Program-made: the position numbers and the translations under genes
Shown here: positions 35,630-37,508 of the stretch, piece by piece
Position numbering within the stretch: the first letter of the stretch is position 1
Layout: each line of letters starts with the position of its first letter
The notes under the pieces: model-generated
What the model was told of the DNA's origin: nothing
Seen by the model: the letters and a program-made list of their open reading frames with translations, nothing else
Database searches by the model: none
DNA from: Dehalococcoidia bacterium
GTDB taxonomy: Bacteria > Chloroflexota > Dehalococcoidia > UBA2979
Direction of reading: 5' to 3'
Assembly (NCBI GenBank): GCA_009379925.1
Contig: WHSU01000034.1
Coordinates: 1 to 37,508 of the forward strand
DNA length: 37,508 nt

Positions 35630-36130
35630 GCTGAGCCGCGTGTGGCTCCGAGGACCGTGTGTGAGCTCACGATCTTGACATCGGCACCACCCGCGTCGAC
35701 GCCCGCACCACCCTCAGCTTGACAAGCTCACGAGGACACCCCCCGCAAGCCCTCAGCCTTCGCCTCGATCGGACTGCCCGGCTGCAGAGTGCTTGGGGTC
35801 GATGAATTCGCGCACGCCCTCGCGATCACTGTGGCGCGACAGTCTCAACCGCCGACGTGCTCGCCGGCCGCCCGCGAGTGCACGCGCTCCAATAATCGCC
35901 CGAAGTTCAGCGGAACCCGCTCGTCGGGCGGACCGGCACTCACGTGCTCTTCGTTGAGCACGTGTGTTGATCGAAAGACCGCTGTTGGGGTACACCCACA
36001 GTCGCTTCGGAGCGGCGTTGAGCGCTGCGCGACTCATCGCGGTAATCGCACGCGCCCAGCTCCGGGCGTCCGAGTGCGCGGCTGTCTACATCCTGATGTG
36101 ACTCGCGGTCGTGACGCGCGAAGACCACAT
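35630..36130. other. Non-coding or decayed stretch left of an IS21-type element
   Basis: No intact gene is supported in these 501 bases. On the minus strand, short open pieces in different frames look protein-like: ALNAAPKRLWVYPNSGLSIN (around 35960-36030) and PLNFGRLLERVHSRAAGEHV (around 35865-35925). They are separated by stops and may be relics of a gene interrupted before or by the adjacent insertion. The first piece recalls the LWVNPDCGL region of cobalamin-independent methionine synthase relatives, a weak match. A small palindromic repeat is present at 35711-35740. Confidence 0.45.
35711..35740. repeat. Small palindromic repeat, AGCTTGACAAGCT type
   Basis: AGCTTG-A-CAAGCT is a perfect dyad in the setting CCCTCAGCTTGACAAGCTCA-CGAGGACACC. 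It resembles the CCCTGAGCTTGTCGAAGGG-type intergenic palindromes found in many GC-rich bacteria. Confidence 0.4.
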
Positions 36131-36136
36131 TGACGG

Positions 36137-36182
36137 TACTCATCTGATTCTCCCCAGACCTGCTCACTGAAATTCCCCACCC
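36137..36182. repeat. Multiple terminal repeats at the IS21-like left end
   Basis: Two tandem near-copies, TACTCATCTGATTCTCCCCA and TGCTCACTGAAATTCCCCAC, lie side by side. IS21-family ends carry such repeated transposase sites, often with a GGGGAATTTC core as seen here in reverse. Confidence 0.65.
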
Positions 36183-36255
36183 TCCTGGGCGGTGTGGTCA
36201 CCGACGAGAGCTCCGACATGCTGACGCAGCGGCGGGCAGCGAGGAGCCGAGGACC

Positions 36256-37508
36256 ATGCTGCGATGGGAGGAAGACGTGGAAGCACACGCCCTGCGTCGA
36301 AGGGGCTGGACGATCTCGGCGATCGCGCGGCACCTCGAACGGGACCGCAAGACGGTGCGCGCGTACCTGCGAGGCGAGCGGGAGCCGGGGCAGCGCCGCA
36401 GCGCGGGCGACGACGCCTTCGAGCGCTTCGCCGGCTACGTCGGGGAGCGGCTGCGCGAGGACCCGCATCTGTGGGCGAGCGTGCTCTACGACGAGGCGGT
36501 CGCGCTCGGCTACGCGCGCTCCTACCCGTCGTTCACGCGGACGCTGCGGAAGCGGGGCCTGCGCCCGCCGTGCGCGGCCTGCAGCGGGGTGAAGGGGCGG
36601 GTGACGATCGAGATCGCGCACCCGCCGGGCGAGGAGATCCAGTGGGACTGGCTCGAGCTCGGCCCCGCGCCGTGGGGCGAACCGGCGCTGCTGCTGGTCG
36701 GCACGCTCTCGGCCTCGGGCCGGGCGCGGGCCGTCTTCGCGGACGGGCAGGACCAGGCGCACATCGTCGAGGCGCTGGACGCGGTGTTGCGCCGCTTCGG
36801 CGGGACGGCGCGGCGCTGGCGCTTCGACCGCATGGCCGGCGCCGTCGACACGCGCACGGGCGCGGTGCTCGCGAGCTTCGCGGCGGTGGCGAAGTACTAC
36901 GGCGTGGCGGTCGACGTCTGTCCGCCGCGCGCGGGCAATCGCAAGGGTGTCGTCGAGGCCGCAAACCGCTTCATCCAGCGACGCTGGTGGCGCACCGCGC
37001 AGGTGCGCACGGTGGGCGAGGCGCAGGCCGCGCTCGACCGCTTCCTCGCCAACACCGGCGACGCGCGCCGGCGGGGGGAGCAGACGGTGGCCGCACGCGC
37101 GGCGGCCGAGCCGCTGCGGGCGCTCCCCGGCGAGCCCTATCCCGCCACGCTCGAGGTCGAGCGGCTGGTCGGCGCATCGGCGCTCGTCGCCTTTCGCGGC
37201 AACCGCTACTCGGTGCTACCGGGGCTCGCCGGTGCACGCGTCACGCTGCGCCAGCGCCTGGGCGACGGCCTGGTCCGGGTGCTGAGCGCCGAGGGGGTCG
37301 TGGTCGCCGAGCACCGCCTCGCCGCGCCGGGCAGCGGCCAGCTCGTGCGCAGCACCGAGCATGCCCACGCGCTGGAGCGCGCCGTGCTCGACGCCTTCAG
37401 CACGCAGCCGCCCTGCCGGCGCAAGGCGAACCGCCCGCCCGGACCGGCGGCGCTGGCCGAGGCCGCGCGGCTGCGGCCAGACGTCCCCGGCGCGGTCGTG
37501 CGCGTCGA
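36256..37508 (+). CDS. istA: IS21-family transposase IstA-like (3' end beyond the window)
   Basis: I translated this frame from ATG 36256 to the window end: 417 codons without a stop. The start MLRWEEDVEAHALRRRGWTI leads into a helix-turn-helix (SAIARHLERDRKTVRAYLRG). The DDE core is visible as EIQWDWLELG (D131), WRFDRMAGAV (D191) and NRKGVVEAANRFIQRRWW (E234). Spacings of 60 and 43 residues fit an IstA integrase core. GNRYSVLPGLAGARVTLRQR is the C-terminal beta domain. A GAGGAG ribosome site lies nine bases upstream. The reading is intact, so the copy may be active if the rest is complete. Confidence 0.88.
   Translation, partial: MLRWEEDVEAHALRRRGWTISAIARHLERDRKTVRAYLRGEREPGQRRSAGDDAFERFAGYVGERLREDPHLWASVLYDEAVALGYARSYPSFTRTLRKRGLRPPCAACSGVKGRVTIEIAHPPGEEIQWDWLELGPAPWGEPALLLVGTLSASGRARAVFADGQDQAHIVEALDAVLRRFGGTARRWRFDRMAGAVDTRTGAVLASFAAVAKYYGVAVDVCPPRAGNRKGVVEAANRFIQRRWWRTAQVRTVGEAQAALDRFLANTGDARRRGEQTVAARAAAEPLRALPGEPYPATLEVERLVGASALVAFRGNRYSVLPGLAGARVTLRQRLGDGLVRVLSAEGVVVAEHRLAAPGSGQLVRSTEHAHALERAVLDAFSTQPPCRRKANRPPGPAALAEAARLRPDVPGAVVRV

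Larger units (their letters stand above)
36131..37508 (+). mobile_element. IS21-family insertion sequence, left end and truncated by the window
   Basis: The element probably begins near TGACGGT (36131), where an IS21-style terminal array starts, and runs past the window end. It contains a transposase of the IstA type. The right end and the istB ATPase would lie beyond the window. The start is judged from the repeats and the distance to the transposase, not from a target duplication. Confidence 0.7.

Noticed and set aside
36034-36762. Minus-strand 242-residue frame over the IS left end
   Set aside because: It is antisense to the transposase and crosses the terminal repeats; composition is shadow-like.

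Overview
The window is very GC-rich and gene-dense. It looks like a chromosomal segment of a free-living bacterium, most likely in the Chloroflexota; this is inferred from gene content, not proven. The best clue is a membrane-anchored protein with a baseplate-J-like outer region and a Rossmann-like inner domain, lying between alaS and ruvX-mltG, an architecture I associate with that phylum. Many genes start with GTG or TTG, short stop/start overlaps are common, and TAG, TGA and TAA all serve as normal stops. I see no rRNA, tRNA or CRISPR array.

Layout: 1-1829 (-) is the N-terminal two thirds of homodimeric pyruvate dehydrogenase E1 (aceE), divergent from a eukaryotic-type HisA, then lipB-lipA (lipoate supply for the same class of dehydrogenase complexes). 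4510-5464 holds two damaged genes: a GNAT acetyltransferase and a PIN-domain (VapC-like) nuclease, each with one frameshift. 5722-8135 is a tight three-gene set: two small membrane proteins and a CoA-disulfide-reductase-type flavoenzyme, followed by an MFS transporter. 9676-14603 (-) carries dprA, topA, an NTF2-like protein and a VOC protein. 14711-19506 (-) carries a Tat/lipobox family-5 solute-binding protein with its own promoter, and glmU followed by a CNNM/CorC protein.

19755-30671 (+) is one long co-directional run: alaS, the baseplate-J-like membrane protein, ruvX, mltG, aroE, an unknown one-TM protein, aroC, a fused aroK-aroB and an acylphosphatase. It joins translation, envelope/peptidoglycan maturation and four shikimate-pathway activities. 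alaS carries an in-frame TAG at codon 73, the most puzzling feature of the window. Next come a DUF2283 protein and a kinase-fold phosphotransferase; a hairpin-rich intergenic stretch; moeA-mobB (-) for molybdenum cofactor; a divergent metal-dependent amidohydrolase; and about 500 bases of decayed or non-coding DNA, at whose right edge an IS21-family element begins. Its terminal repeats and istA-like transposase run off the window end.

The main second-look items are the alaS amber codon (together with two frameshifts in the same contig, possibly consensus errors), the baseplate-J-like envelope protein, the eukaryotic-type HisA, candidate leaderless promoters abutting lipB and aroE, and the hairpin cluster at 31963-32201.
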